From contig CAUJHS010000022.1 of the NCBI GenBank assembly GCA_963204915.1, forward strand, positions 1 to 64,000: a stretch of DNA of 64,000 nt. The letters run 5' to 3'. The position numbers were made by a program, and so were the translations under genes. Each line of letters begins with the position of its first letter. Within the stretch, counting starts at the first letter, position 1. The notes under the pieces are model-generated. The model made no database searches. It was not told the DNA's origin and saw only the letters and a program-made list of their open reading frames with translations. This document shows, in pieces, positions 27,723 through 34,317 of this stretch. The DNA comes from Planctomycetota bacterium (lineage in GTDB: Bacteria > Planctomycetota > Planctomycetia > Pirellulales > Pirellulaceae).

Positions 27723-28091
27723 ATGAACAATCTCTCTTCTTGGGGAATCGCATCGTGCTTCGTAGCAGTCATTCCGCGATTTTGGAAATGCCCGAGGGAA
27801 TTCACGGAACATGACGGACATTATGACCAGGGAAACGGAATTGGCGAGCGGCCGTTCGACGTGCCGATGCTCGAGCGCGGTTACCAGCCGCATCCGGATC
27901 CTCACTGCCGTGAAGTCACGTACTTTATCCATCCGCCGGTGGAAACGCCGGTGTCGAAGCAACAGCGCGAAGCGTTCCGAGCCATGGTCAAGAAGGACCA
28001 TTACCGTTACTGGGGCCATGGGCAAGACCTCGGCATCGACGAGGGGCAAGCCGTCCTCCTCGATCCTTGGGTCGTTAGACGCGGCTATTGA
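27723..28091 (+). CDS. possible small gene or gene remnant, function unknown
   Basis: A 122-codon frame. Its second half (GERPFDVPMLERGYQPHPD to GQDLGIDEGQAVLLDPWV) has protein-like composition and codon use matching the neighbours. The first 30 codons are less convincing, and a continuation in another register (VPFRVWVNHDHVGAIEPDAS) follows the stop. This could be a frameshifted remnant of a larger gene. I recognise no family. Confidence 0.25.
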   Translation: MNNLSSWGIASCFVAVIPRFWKCPREFTEHDGHYDQGNGIGERPFDVPMLERGYQPHPDPHCREVTYFIHPPVETPVSKQQREAFRAMVKKDHYRYWGHGQDLGIDEGQAVLLDPWVVRRGY

Positions 28092-28230
28092 TTCGAAGAA
28101 CGTGCCCTTCCGCGTCTGGGTGAACCACGATCACGTGGGGGCGATAGAGCCCGACGCGAGCCGCAAGATTGGGGGCACGGCTGCGTGCGCTTATTCCCCT
28201 ATGTCAGATTGAGTTCTGAATTTCAAGGCG

Positions 28231-29036
28231 TCATTGGTCCGACTTCCACGCATCCCCTTTATACCGCGATGCAAGTAAGCCCGTGGCGGCATAAATGTCG
28301 ATGTCGGCAATCAGAAGACCTTCTTCACCGTAGGGCTGATAGGTGAGAAGCGTACCGTCGGGGCGAATGACCGCTGAGGTGGTCGGCGAGCCGGGGCTGG
28401 CGCAATTAACTGTGGCGAAGTAGCAGGTGTGTTCTCGGCGGCTCGACAGAGCGCCGATTTTTCGTGGAAAGTGTTCGCTGGATCGGCGAACTTAGTCGGC
28501 CGGAAGGCTCCGGGCTCGGCTTCATGGAAATGTGGATGGAACACAAGATGGGCTCCGCGCTGCGCCGCCCAGCGAACGGTTTCGGGATACCGAAAACCTT
28601 CGTGGCAAATCGCAATGCCGAACGTGAGCGGGCCGGCGTGAAAGAGTCGGCGCCCGACGCCGGGCGTAAACGTCGCATCCTCCGACGGATCAAGTTGGAC
28701 CTTGTCCTGGACGCCAGCGATGGAGCCGTCCGAATTGATGACCAGGGCGGAAATCCGGAGCTGGCCCTCGGCGAAGCGTTCTGTTCCTAGGACAACCGTG
28801 ATGTTCCCTGTCGCCGCGGCGGCGGCAACGCGAGACCACGCCCGCTCAAGAAACACGGCGTCGGGAGGCGGAACCGGTTTGCCGATGCGATAGCCGGGGA
28901 TGAAGCATTCTGGAAAGCAGACGATCCGTGCTCCGTGCGCGGCGGCTTGTTCGATAGCCTGTTCGGCGAGCGTCACCGACTCCTCAGGAGTCGCCGGAAA
29001 CCGGATATTGGCGAGGGCGATGCGAAACAGATCCAC
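28231..29036 (-). pseudogene. nitrilase-family hydrolase interrupted by a frameshift
   Basis: The N-terminal 200 residues form a good carbon-nitrogen hydrolase, with Glu in CFPECFIPG, Lys in VQDKVQLDP and Cys in GIAICHEGFRYPE. After CRAAENT the reading frame is lost. The expected end (CYFATVNCASPGSP, then TSAVIRPDG to GLLIADIDIYAATGLLASRY) continues in another register to a TGA at 28231. An extra GT within GTGTGTT at 28427-28433 explains the shift. It may be a real mutation or an assembly error. The start is uncertain. GTG at 29036 gives the family-like VDLFRIALANI, while ATG 29120 would couple to the NUDIX stop. Confidence 0.75.
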
Positions 29037-29119
29037 AGACTTTCTCTCGGGTGGGAGTCGGTGAAGCGCGAGACAACGGCCTCGGGGCTTCGGCGCCTCG
29101 GGCGACGGGCGTTCGTCCA

Positions 29120-29590
29120 TCACGGCTCCCGCGCCGCTCGGAGGTGCGTTTCAATTCTTGCTGCGAGATCGGTCGGGAAAGTCTGATGAGCGCTGGTCCG
29201 AAGTTCTTCGAGCGACCACCACCGCACCTCTTCAATGCCTTCGACCCGATGCAGCGCGCTGCAGTCCGACTCCAGGACGCCGGCATGCTGCGCGATCAAG
29301 AAGAACACCTCGTCCTGCGCGACGTCGCGATCGGCAAACCGGAATCGGGAGTGCCCGCTCCACAGCCGTTCTAACACAACGTGCGGGGCCCCCAACTCTT
29401 CGGCCGCCTCCCGTTGCGCCGCGTGCTCCGGTGTCTCGCCCGCTTCCACACCACCGCCGGGCGTCGCCCAGAATTCTCGCCCATGCCCATCGCTATGCCG
29501 GAGCAAGAGCAGGCGTTCGGTCGCATCGAACACCACCAGGCACGCGCGCGTGCGGCGTTCGATCTTCTGCACGGCAGAGTCTGGGGCCAT
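29120..29590 (-). CDS. NUDIX hydrolase
   Basis: A 156-residue pyrophosphohydrolase of nucleoside diphosphates linked to another group. The NUDIX box is clear: GGGVEAGETPEHAAQREAAEEL fits GX5EX7REUXEEXGU around residues 49-71. Its TGA overlaps possible start codons (GTG/ATG) of the downstream nitrilase, so the two were probably co-translated. The substrate cannot be read from sequence. No obvious ribosome-binding site precedes the ATG. Confidence 0.9.
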   Translation of the reverse strand: MAPDSAVQKIERRTRACLVVFDATERLLLLRHSDGHGREFWATPGGGVEAGETPEHAAQREAAEELGAPHVVLERLWSGHSRFRFADRDVAQDEVFFLIAQHAGVLESDCSALHRVEGIEEVRWWSLEELRTSAHQTFPTDLAARIETHLRAAREP

Positions 29591-29851
29591 GGAATAGATT
29601 TCTTTTGTTTAGGAAGTTAAACACCTGATCCGCCGCGTGCTGTGGGACGAATCTTGCGCCGCGATCGAAAATTCTGCCTATCCATGATTGGGCCGACCAA
29701 CCATTGTGGTCCGAAAATGCACTTCCTCAAGTCCCCTTTGACGCAATGGGATCGAAGTTGTGGCGAGAAGGCGCTGCAATTGGGATTTCCGGAATGGCGC
29801 ATTCGCGCCATACTACGGCGTTTCCAGATTACTACTTACGGGGAGGCGATT

Positions 29852-31168
29852 ATGCGTTGGGTGCTCGTCGTCACACTGGGCGGGGTTTTGATGGGGATGG
29901 CCGAAGTGTCGGCCGAAGGGCCTGCGCCGCTTCGCCCAGCTCAGCGACAGGCGGCGATTGAGGCGAAGCTTGACCAGCCGCTTCAATGGGATTGGGCGGA
30001 CCGTAAGCACGCGACACTAGCGGAGCTGCTGGCGTTCGTGCAAGAGAAACATGGCTTGAAAATCCGTTGGGACGCGCGATCCTTGGCGTTACTTCACGGC
30101 GAGCAAGCGCCGTTCGCAGGAGCATTCCCAACCTCGCCCGCCCAACCGGCATACTCGTCCAGCCCCTACGGATCCAATTCGAATGCGTCGTCGCCGCCAC
30201 TTGCGCCGACGGCGGCACCGTATCCCTCTCTGCCACAACCGACGAGTCCGGAGACGACGCGCGCACCAAAACCACCGGTATCTCCTGACCCGTACCAATG
30301 GCCTCCGTTAGCTCCGAATGATGTAGCGCCGAAAGATGCCGCGCCATCTCCCGCGGCGTCGCCCCAAACGGCGGTGGCTCCACCCTCGGTTCTGCCCGCC
30401 ACGAAACCTGGAAACGCGGCCGTGTCGGCGGTTGCCGGACCGGACTCGGAAAGCGCCAAAGCGAGCGGCGTCGCGGAACAAATCGCCTTTTGCATGGCTG
30501 CCCCCATCGCCGTCTCGGCCGTCTCTCTGAAGGAGGCCACCGTGCGGGAAGGCTTGCAGCAGTTTTTGGACGCGCTTCCTTTGAGCGAGGCCGCGGCGCT
30601 TCAAGTCGGAATTCCCATCACCACCCGCGCGCTGAATCTCACGTTGCTCGCCGATGAAAACTCGGTGTTGATCACGACGCAATTGCGGGCGAACGCCGCC
30701 AAAGAAACTCGCGTTTACCAGCTGGACGCTTTGGGCGACATGCCCCCGGAAACGCTGGTGCGGGTCATTACGCATTCGGTTCGACCTTGGAGTTGGCGAG
30801 GTCAGGTTCACGAGATCGCCGATGAACTGGCGTCACGCTGGCCGAAAACGCCGCTGCCGCTGCCAACGTTCGAGTTCAATGTATCCGAAGGCGTCAAACT
30901 CGCGTCGTCCGAGAGCGCTGGCCAGACCGAGCCCGCGTCACCGATTCCCATCGCCTCGGAAGAAACCGTCGCTGCGACAGGGCAATTGCTGGCCGGAAGC
31001 GCTGTCGCCGCGGTGGATTCCGTCGTGGCGGCTCTGGAGATCATCCATCATGGCGATCCTCCCACGGGCGTGATCGAAGTGTTGCCCGGCATGCTCGTTA
31101 TCACCCAGTCCCAAGCCGCCCACCGCGAGATCGAAGAACTGCTCCACGCTCTCCAAAAAGGGAACTAA
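29852..31168 (+). CDS. secreted proline-rich protein of unknown function, STN-like N-terminus
   Basis: A 438-residue exported protein with a signal peptide (MRWVLVVTLGGVLMGMAEVSA). The first 90 residues (DQPLQWDWADRKHATLAELL) resemble the short STN-type domains of secretins and related planctomycete proteins. A low-complexity region rich in Pro, Ala and Ser follows, then a second similar domain (VREGLQQFLDALPLSEAAAL) and a tail ending VLPGMLVITQSQAAHREIEEL. A GGGGAGG site about five bases upstream fixes the start at 29852. Longer upstream frames are not needed. No enzymatic motif is visible. Confidence 0.7.
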   Translation: MRWVLVVTLGGVLMGMAEVSAEGPAPLRPAQRQAAIEAKLDQPLQWDWADRKHATLAELLAFVQEKHGLKIRWDARSLALLHGEQAPFAGAFPTSPAQPAYSSSPYGSNSNASSPPLAPTAAPYPSLPQPTSPETTRAPKPPVSPDPYQWPPLAPNDVAPKDAAPSPAASPQTAVAPPSVLPATKPGNAAVSAVAGPDSESAKASGVAEQIAFCMAAPIAVSAVSLKEATVREGLQQFLDALPLSEAAALQVGIPITTRALNLTLLADENSVLITTQLRANAAKETRVYQLDALGDMPPETLVRVITHSVRPWSWRGQVHEIADELASRWPKTPLPLPTFEFNVSEGVKLASSESAGQTEPASPIPIASEETVAATGQLLAGSAVAAVDSVVAALEIIHHGDPPTGVIEVLPGMLVITQSQAAHREIEELLHALQKGN

Positions 31169-31394
31169 ACGGAGGAAGAGCAGCGCCGGCAGCGGCGCAA
31201 CATCCGCATGGGGGCCTCGCCGAAATTACAACGATCCTTTCGAGAGTTGCGTGCCCGGCTCTGTGGCGAACGCTGACACGCTCCGCTCCAGAAACGCAGG
31301 CTGAAGGATTTGCGTGATGCAGGTTCGCCGAGATGCAGACTCGGGTCTTTGTCATGCCATAACAAGGTCTTGCGTCCTCGACCGACGGAATCAA

Positions 31395-31463
31395 TGGCGG
31401 GTCTAGGAGTCGCACCTAGCTGTCCGAGCTTATGAGGCTCGGCCGAGCGCTGGCTCACCCGCA
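31395..31463 (-). tRNA. tRNA-Met(CAT)-like, degenerate
   Basis: The anticodon arm CGAGC-CTCATAA-GCTCG carries CAT. The T arm CTAGG-TGCGACT-CCTAG has G where T55 is expected. Acceptor TGCGGGT pairs with ACCCGC except at 1-72, which would be T-C. The missing 1-72 pair is initiator-like, but the anticodon stem lacks the three G-C pairs. Only one base separates it from the next tRNA, and CCA is not encoded. Confidence 0.55.
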
Positions 31464-31464
31464 A

Positions 31465-31534
31465 GTTGCAAGCCCCGGAATCGAACCGGGTTGCCGACCT
31501 TATGAAAGTCAGCTCAGCACCAACTAGCCTGCAA
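31465..31534 (-). tRNA. tRNA-Met(CAT)-like, short
   Basis: The acceptor TTGCAGG pairs with CTTGCAA, with one G-T pair. The anticodon loop TTCATAA gives CAT, and the T arm CCCGG-TTCGATT-CCGGG is good. One extra G lies between T stem and acceptor, and the D arm is hard to fold normally. At 70 nt it is short for a tRNA. It could read Met, or Ile if modified to lysidine. Confidence 0.55.
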
Positions 31535-31542
31535 TGCGTAAG

Positions 31543-31625
31543 TCACGATGAGGAGAGTCGAACTCCTACGCCATGCCGGCACGACGTTTTGAGCGTCGCA
31601 TGTCTACCAGTTCCATCACATCGTG
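31543..31625 (-). tRNA. tRNA-Leu(CAA), class II
   Basis: Perfect 7-bp acceptor CACGATG/CATCGTG, D arm ATG...CAT with GGTAGA, anticodon arm CGACG-CTCAAAA-CGTCG (CAA), long variable arm, and T arm AGGAG-TTCGACT-CTCCT. Discriminator A fits leucine. This is the best-formed leucine tRNA of the array. CCA is not encoded. Confidence 0.9.
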
Positions 31626-31634
31626 ATTAAGTAG

Positions 31635-31708
31635 TGACTCGGACCGGAATTGAACCGGCGAACGTCAGCTTGAGGGGCTGACTGCAAATACCAACATCGC
31701 ACCGAGCC
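31635..31708 (-). tRNA. tRNA-Glu(CTC)-like, C33 variant
   Basis: Acceptor GGCTCGG pairs with CCGAGTC, and the T arm is GCCGG-TTCAATT-CCGGT. Anticodon hairpin CAGC-CCCTCAA-GCTG gives CTC with C at position 33 instead of T. The D arm is only about three base pairs. Discriminator A is atypical for glutamate tRNA, so the amino acid is uncertain. Confidence 0.55.
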
Positions 31709-31721
31709 ATGTTCACGTCAG

Positions 31722-31806
31722 TGGGCCGAGAAGGAATCGAACCTCCACTGCTCATCGAGAAGCGACTGTTTTACAGACAGCTTGGACTCCCAAGTCCAAT
31801 CGACCC
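31722..31806 (-). tRNA. tRNA-Tyr(GTA), class II
   Basis: Acceptor GGGTCGA/TCGGCCC, D arm GGAC-TTGGGA-GTCC, anticodon loop CTGTAAA (GTA), long variable arm, T arm GGAGG-TTCGATT-CCTTC, discriminator A. All parts fit a bacterial tyrosine tRNA. CCA is not encoded. Confidence 0.92.
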
Positions 31807-31819
31807 ATATAATCAAAAG

Positions 31820-31893
31820 TAACGCAGGCGGGACTCGAACCCACAAACACTGAGGTTTGAGCTCAGCCGCTATGCCCGTTAGCGCACCGCGCC
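31820..31893 (-). tRNA. tRNA with Leu anticodon (CAA) but short variable loop
   Basis: Acceptor GGCGCGG/CTGCGTT contains three G-T pairs. D arm CGCT...AGCG, anticodon arm CTGAG-CTCAAAC-CTCAG (CAA), variable loop only TGTTT, T arm GTGGG-TTCGAGT-CCCGC. Bacterial leucine tRNAs normally have a long variable arm, so this body is unusual. It resembles the tRNA at 32088-32160. Confidence 0.75.
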
Positions 31894-31915
31894 ATGACAC
31901 GCCATTGTTAAAAAG

Positions 31916-31988
31916 TAGCTCGCCAAGGAATCGAACCTTGTCTAACAGTTTCGAAGACTGTCGTGCGAATCCATCACACTCGCAAGCC
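31916..31988 (-). tRNA. tRNA-Arg(TCG)
   Basis: Acceptor GGCTTGC/GCGAGCT, D arm GTG...CAC, anticodon arm ACAGT-CTTCGAA-ACTGT (TCG), T arm CAAGG-TTCGATT-CCTTG, discriminator A. Position 8 is G instead of the nearly invariant T. CCA is not encoded. Confidence 0.85.
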
Positions 31989-32002
31989 ATGTTTAGTTGA
32001 AT

Positions 32003-32083
32003 GGCCCATGTCGGGAATCGAACCTGATCTTCGCCCTTCGCAGGGTCGCGTGCGAATCCACGGCACTTTACAGACACATGAAC
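32003..32083 (-). tRNA. tRNA-Arg(GCG)-like with an extended acceptor/D junction
   Basis: Acceptor GTTCATG/CATGGGC, D arm GTG...CAC nearly the same as in the neighbouring Arg tRNA, anticodon loop CTGCGAA (GCG), T arm TCAGG-TTCGATT-CCCGA with one mismatch. Ten bases instead of two separate acceptor and D stem. It may be a pseudo-tRNA or need processing. GCG is rare in bacteria, which usually read CGC with ACG. Confidence 0.5.
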
Positions 32084-32087
32084 TAAG

Positions 32088-32160
32088 TGGTGCAGGAGGG
32101 ATTCGAACCCTCAAACACTTGTTCCTAAGACAAGCCGCTCAGCCGTTGGCGTACCACACC
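32088..32160 (-). tRNA. tRNA with Leu anticodon (TAG) but short variable loop
   Basis: Acceptor GGTGTGG/CTGCACC, D arm CGC...GCG, anticodon arm CTTGT-CTTAGGA-ACAAG (TAG), variable loop TGTTT, T arm GAGGG-TTCGAAT-CCCTC, discriminator A. It shares the variable loop and much of the T arm with the CAA tRNA at 31820-31893. It lacks the long arm expected of leucine tRNAs. Confidence 0.78.
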
Positions 32161-32172
32161 ATGCAATGCAAG

Positions 32173-32247
32173 CGACCCATACCGGATTTGAACCGGTGAT
32201 CTCCGCCGTGACAGGGCAGCGTCCACTCCAGGCTGGACCAATGGGCC
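32173..32247 (-). tRNA. tRNA-Asp(GTC)
   Basis: Acceptor GGCCCAT/ATGGGTC, D arm GTCC...GGAC, anticodon arm CTGCC-CTGTCAC-GGCGG (GTC), T arm ACCGG-TTCAAAT-CCGGT, discriminator G as expected for aspartate. CCA is not encoded. Confidence 0.9.
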
Positions 32248-32258
32248 GTTAACAACAG

Positions 32259-32329
32259 AGACGCCCTTGAGATTCGAACTCAACCACCCATGTTTTGCAG
32301 ACATGTCCCGCACCAAGCGGAGTAGCGCC
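32259..32329 (-). tRNA. tRNA-Cys(GCA)
   Basis: Acceptor GGCGCTA/GGGCGTC with one mismatch, D arm CCGC-TTGGT-GCGG, anticodon arm CATGT-CTGCAAA-ACATG (GCA), T arm TTGAG-TTCGAAT-CTCAA. Discriminator T is the cysteine identity base. CCA is not encoded. Confidence 0.88.
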
Positions 32330-32340
32330 GTTCACGCGAG

Positions 32341-32413
32341 TAATCCTGGAGGGACTCGAACCCCCGATTGTCTCCTTGTAAGGGAGTCGCCTTCGCCGCT
32401 AGGCCACAGGACT
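32341..32413 (-). tRNA. tRNA-Val(TAC)
   Basis: Acceptor AGTCCTG/CAGGATT, D arm GCC...GGC, anticodon loop CTTACAA (TAC) on a stem with one outer mismatch, T arm GGGGG-TTCGAGT-CCCTC, discriminator A. Confidence 0.85.
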
Positions 32414-32426
32414 GACAACCATTGAG

Positions 32427-32497
32427 TGGACCCACCGAGAATTGCACTCGGATTTCCGGCGTGCGGAGCCGGCGTCGTCCTTTTGGACCATGAGCCC
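32427..32497 (-). tRNA. degenerate tRNA, Arg(CCG) or Ala(CGC)
   Basis: Acceptor GGGCTCA/TGGGTCC is sound. The D loop is only AAAA (GTCC-AAAA-GGAC), so G18/G19 are missing. The T loop is TGCAATT. The anticodon hairpin can be read with CCG after T33, or as CCGGC-TCCGCAC-GCCGG with CGC after C33. Function is doubtful. Confidence 0.45.
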
Positions 32498-32538
32498 GAA
32501 AGTTTTTTCAGCGGCTTGCGATGGCGCGACCGCGAAGG

Positions 32539-32610
32539 CATGTCTCCAAGGAATTGAACCCTGACCAACTGGGTTGGAGCCAGTCGTGCTGCCGATTACA
32601 CCAGAGACAC
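32539..32610 (-). tRNA. tRNA-Trp(CCA)
   Basis: Acceptor GTGTCTC/GAGACAT, D arm GTG...CAC, anticodon arm ACTGG-CTCCAAC-CCAGT (CCA), T arm CAGGG-TTCAATT-CCTTG, discriminator G as in bacterial tryptophan tRNA. It is the first tRNA after the internal hairpin that splits the array. Confidence 0.9.
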
Positions 32611-32650
32611 ACGTAGATTACGCAACGTCAAATTCATAAGACTCCAACGA

Positions 32651-32678
32651 AAAAGCCCTTTGCGGCCGTTTGCAGGGC
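32651..32678 (-). terminator. possible terminator within the tRNA array
   Basis: On the minus strand GCCCTGC...GCAAAGGGC forms a hairpin with a two-base bulge, followed directly by TTTTTC. It lies in the only wide gap (about 100 bp) of the array, between the Gln(CTG) and Trp genes. It may end transcription of the upstream five tRNAs. Confidence 0.4.
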
Positions 32679-32713
32679 AAGCTCTTAATCCGAGCGTAGG
32701 AAGTACTCTTGAG

Positions 32714-32788
32714 CTGCGGGAGTTGGAATCGAACCAACGACCTCCTGGTTCAGAGCCAGGCGTCGCGACCAACAGCGACCTCCCCGCA
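32714..32788 (-). tRNA. tRNA-Gln(CTG)
   Basis: Acceptor TGCGGGG/TCCCGCA, extended five-pair D stem GTCGC/GCGAC, anticodon arm CCTGG-CTCTGAA-CCAGG (CTG), T arm GTTGG-TTCGATT-CCAAC, discriminator G as for glutamine. Position 8 is A. Confidence 0.87.
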
Positions 32789-32858
32789 ATGTGGTCAACG
32801 TAAACGATCTTCGGAGTCTAGCTGGCGTACAATTCAATTCTGGCAAGCACCGTCGAAG

Positions 32859-32933
32859 CTGCGGGGGCAGGAGTCGAACCTGCGGACTCATGGTTCAAAG
32901 CCACGCATTTCTACCGACAGAAACTACCCCGCA
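32859..32933 (-). tRNA. tRNA-Gln(TTG)
   Basis: Acceptor TGCGGGG/CCCCGCA, D stem TTTC/GAAA, anticodon arm CGTGG-CTTTGAA-CCATG (TTG), T arm GCAGG-TTCGACT-CCTGC, discriminator G. It shares its acceptor with the Gln(CTG) gene. CCA is not encoded. Confidence 0.88.
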
Positions 32934-32940
32934 TCAAAAG

Positions 32941-33011
32941 AGCGCCCAGCGGGACTTGAACCCGCGCTTCCGCCCTGGCAAGGCAGTACGCTGCCGCTAC
33001 ATCATGGGCGC
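32941..33011 (-). tRNA. tRNA-Gly(GCC)
   Basis: Perfect acceptor GCGCCCA/TGGGCGC, anticodon arm CTGCC-TTGCCAG-GGCGG (GCC), T arm GCGGG-TTCAAGT-CCCGC, discriminator T as in glycine tRNAs. The D stem is weak, with one G-T pair. Confidence 0.9.
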
Positions 33012-33045
33012 TAATCGCCTGTCATTAATTGTCAAAGATCTTCAA

Positions 33046-33117
33046 AGCGCCGGGAGGGACTCGAACCCTCGTCGCCGCATTACGGGTGCGGTATCTTGGA
33101 CGCTAGATGACCAGCGC
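33046..33117 (-). tRNA. tRNA-Thr(CGT)-like, C33 variant
   Basis: Acceptor GCGCTGG/CCGGCGC, D arm ATCT...AGAT without GG in the loop, anticodon arm CCGCA-CCCGTAA-TGCGG (CGT, C33 instead of T33), T arm GAGGG-TTCGAGT-CCCTC, discriminator T. The stem and CGTAATGC stretch resemble bacterial Thr(CGT). Confidence 0.65.
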
Positions 33118-33203
33118 AAGGCACATAAGTGTCGCCGCAAGTGCATTCCGAGTTGTCCAATTGCATTGGTCCCCGGGCGCGCGCGGCACGTCAAATCGAT
33201 CAG

Positions 33204-33275
33204 TAGGACCAGAGGGATTTGAACCCTCACCCCTCCGGGTAAGAACCGGGGATGCCGCCATAACACCTTAGTCCT
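33204..33275 (-). tRNA. tRNA-Lys(CTT)
   Basis: Acceptor AGGACTA/TGGTCCT, anticodon arm CCGG-TTCTTAC-CCGG (CTT), T arm GAGGG-TTCAAAT-CCCTC, discriminator A. Position 8 is A. It is the first gene of the array in the direction of transcription. Confidence 0.8.
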
Positions 33276-33786
33276 ATACATATCTAGGTCGGCATGGCCA
33301 AACTCGAATCGACGCTTCCATGCACCTGGAATCGCGGGTTGGCTGCTACGCCCCATCTCGAATCATCGCATCGAGTACGAACGGCGAAACTCAAACGCGA
33401 GTTCCCGGACCGCGTCTGGACGCAATAGTCGCTTGGCTCCGTTCTAACGACTAGTAGTGGGGGCGTTTTAGCTTACTTCACAATAAACAAAAAACCCGGC
33501 GCCATTTGTGACACCGGGTATTCAAGGGACGTTTCTTGAAGTCCACAAAGTATCACAACCGAAGGTAATGGCCACGCTGCGATTCCAACGCCAACCAGGC
33601 ATCGGCGCCTTGCCCATACTCGTGTGTTCGAGGTTGTAGGTAAAAATTCATCATGGCAACGACTAAACTAAAAGGTGTTTGCTTTTCGCCGCATCAAACT
33701 TGTTAATGTACGTCTTTGTTTAAACAGACTCGGTAGCAGCATGAAGGTTCACGAAAATATGTATTTTGGAAATCCGATTCTGCACC
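33276..33786. other. leader region of the tRNA array and terminator region, no gene seen
   Basis: About 510 bases between the first tRNA and the small membrane-protein gene, all on minus-strand units. It contains a terminator at 33484-33519. The DNA between that terminator and the first tRNA should hold the array promoter. A stretch at 33290-33360 looked tRNA-like but has no acceptable T arm. Confidence 0.45.
33484..33519 (-). terminator. Rho-independent terminator
   Basis: Read on the minus strand, ACCCGG and CCGGGT pair around a 14-base loop and are followed by TTTTTTGTTT. It lies downstream of the two small minus-strand genes at 33787-34203 and upstream of the tRNA array. It therefore separates the two units. 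Confidence 0.75.
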
Positions 33787-33975
33787 TTAGACCGGACATG
33801 CAAAACCGCAGTCCCCGATTTCTTGCCCGCGCATATTTTCTGATGCGCTAGACCTCCGAATTATTTCTTGATTGCAAAACAAATTCGCAGCAAAACCAGT
33901 AAGGACGATTCCAACGCAAAGATAACGCAACGACATACGCGCTTGAGCCTTGGCCGTGACCGCAGGACGTTCCAT
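33787..33975 (-). CDS. small membrane protein, unknown
   Basis: A 62-residue protein with one hydrophobic segment (LRYLCVGIVLTGFAANLFC). Its ATG follows the stop of the preceding small gene with no gap (TAGATGG), which suggests translational coupling. A terminator lies about 270 bp downstream. No family is recognised. Confidence 0.5.
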   Translation of the reverse strand: MERPAVTAKAQARMSLRYLCVGIVLTGFAANLFCNQEIIRRSSASENMRGQEIGDCGFACPV

Positions 33976-34203
33976 CTACACGTCAAACTCATAGAGTTCG
34001 GGCAGGCGCAACGTCTTTCGCCATTGTTGCCGGGTGAAATGCGCTTTACCAGGATTCTCGCGTCGAAACGCCTCATACTCGTCTTGGTCTAATGGCTCAT
34101 CGGTCTCGACGTCTGCATATGCGGCGGGCAAAGAAGTTTGCCGCAGGTGGTAAAAATCGCAGTATCTTTCTTCTTGAACTCGTTCTTCAAAAGTTCGGCT
34201 CAT
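33976..34203 (-). CDS. small acidic hypothetical protein
   Basis: A 75-residue soluble protein beginning MSRTFEERVQEERYCDFYHL. It is rich in Glu, Asp, Arg and Tyr and ends LPELYEFDV. No ribosome-binding site is obvious, and the in-frame ATG at 34221 is an alternative start. It is directly followed by the small membrane-protein gene. I do not recognise it. Confidence 0.5.
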   Translation of the reverse strand: MSRTFEERVQEERYCDFYHLRQTSLPAAYADVETDEPLDQDEYEAFRRENPGKAHFTRQQWRKTLRLPELYEFDV

Positions 34204-34317
34204 TGTTTTGATCGATCGCATCGGATAACTCGGCGTAAGTTTGGGTGGTTTGTATTACGGGATCGCGAATGGTCGCGGGCGCTAGTCAACTTCATCAAGG
34301 GCGAGTAAGGTTCGGGA

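Noticed and set aside
31395..33275. Regular spaced repeats suggesting a CRISPR array
   Set aside because: The recurring GG-TCGAACC blocks are tRNA T arms within separate tRNA folds, not identical repeats with unique spacers.
33290..33360. Possible twentieth tRNA
   Set aside because: No acceptable T arm or acceptor pairing could be found.
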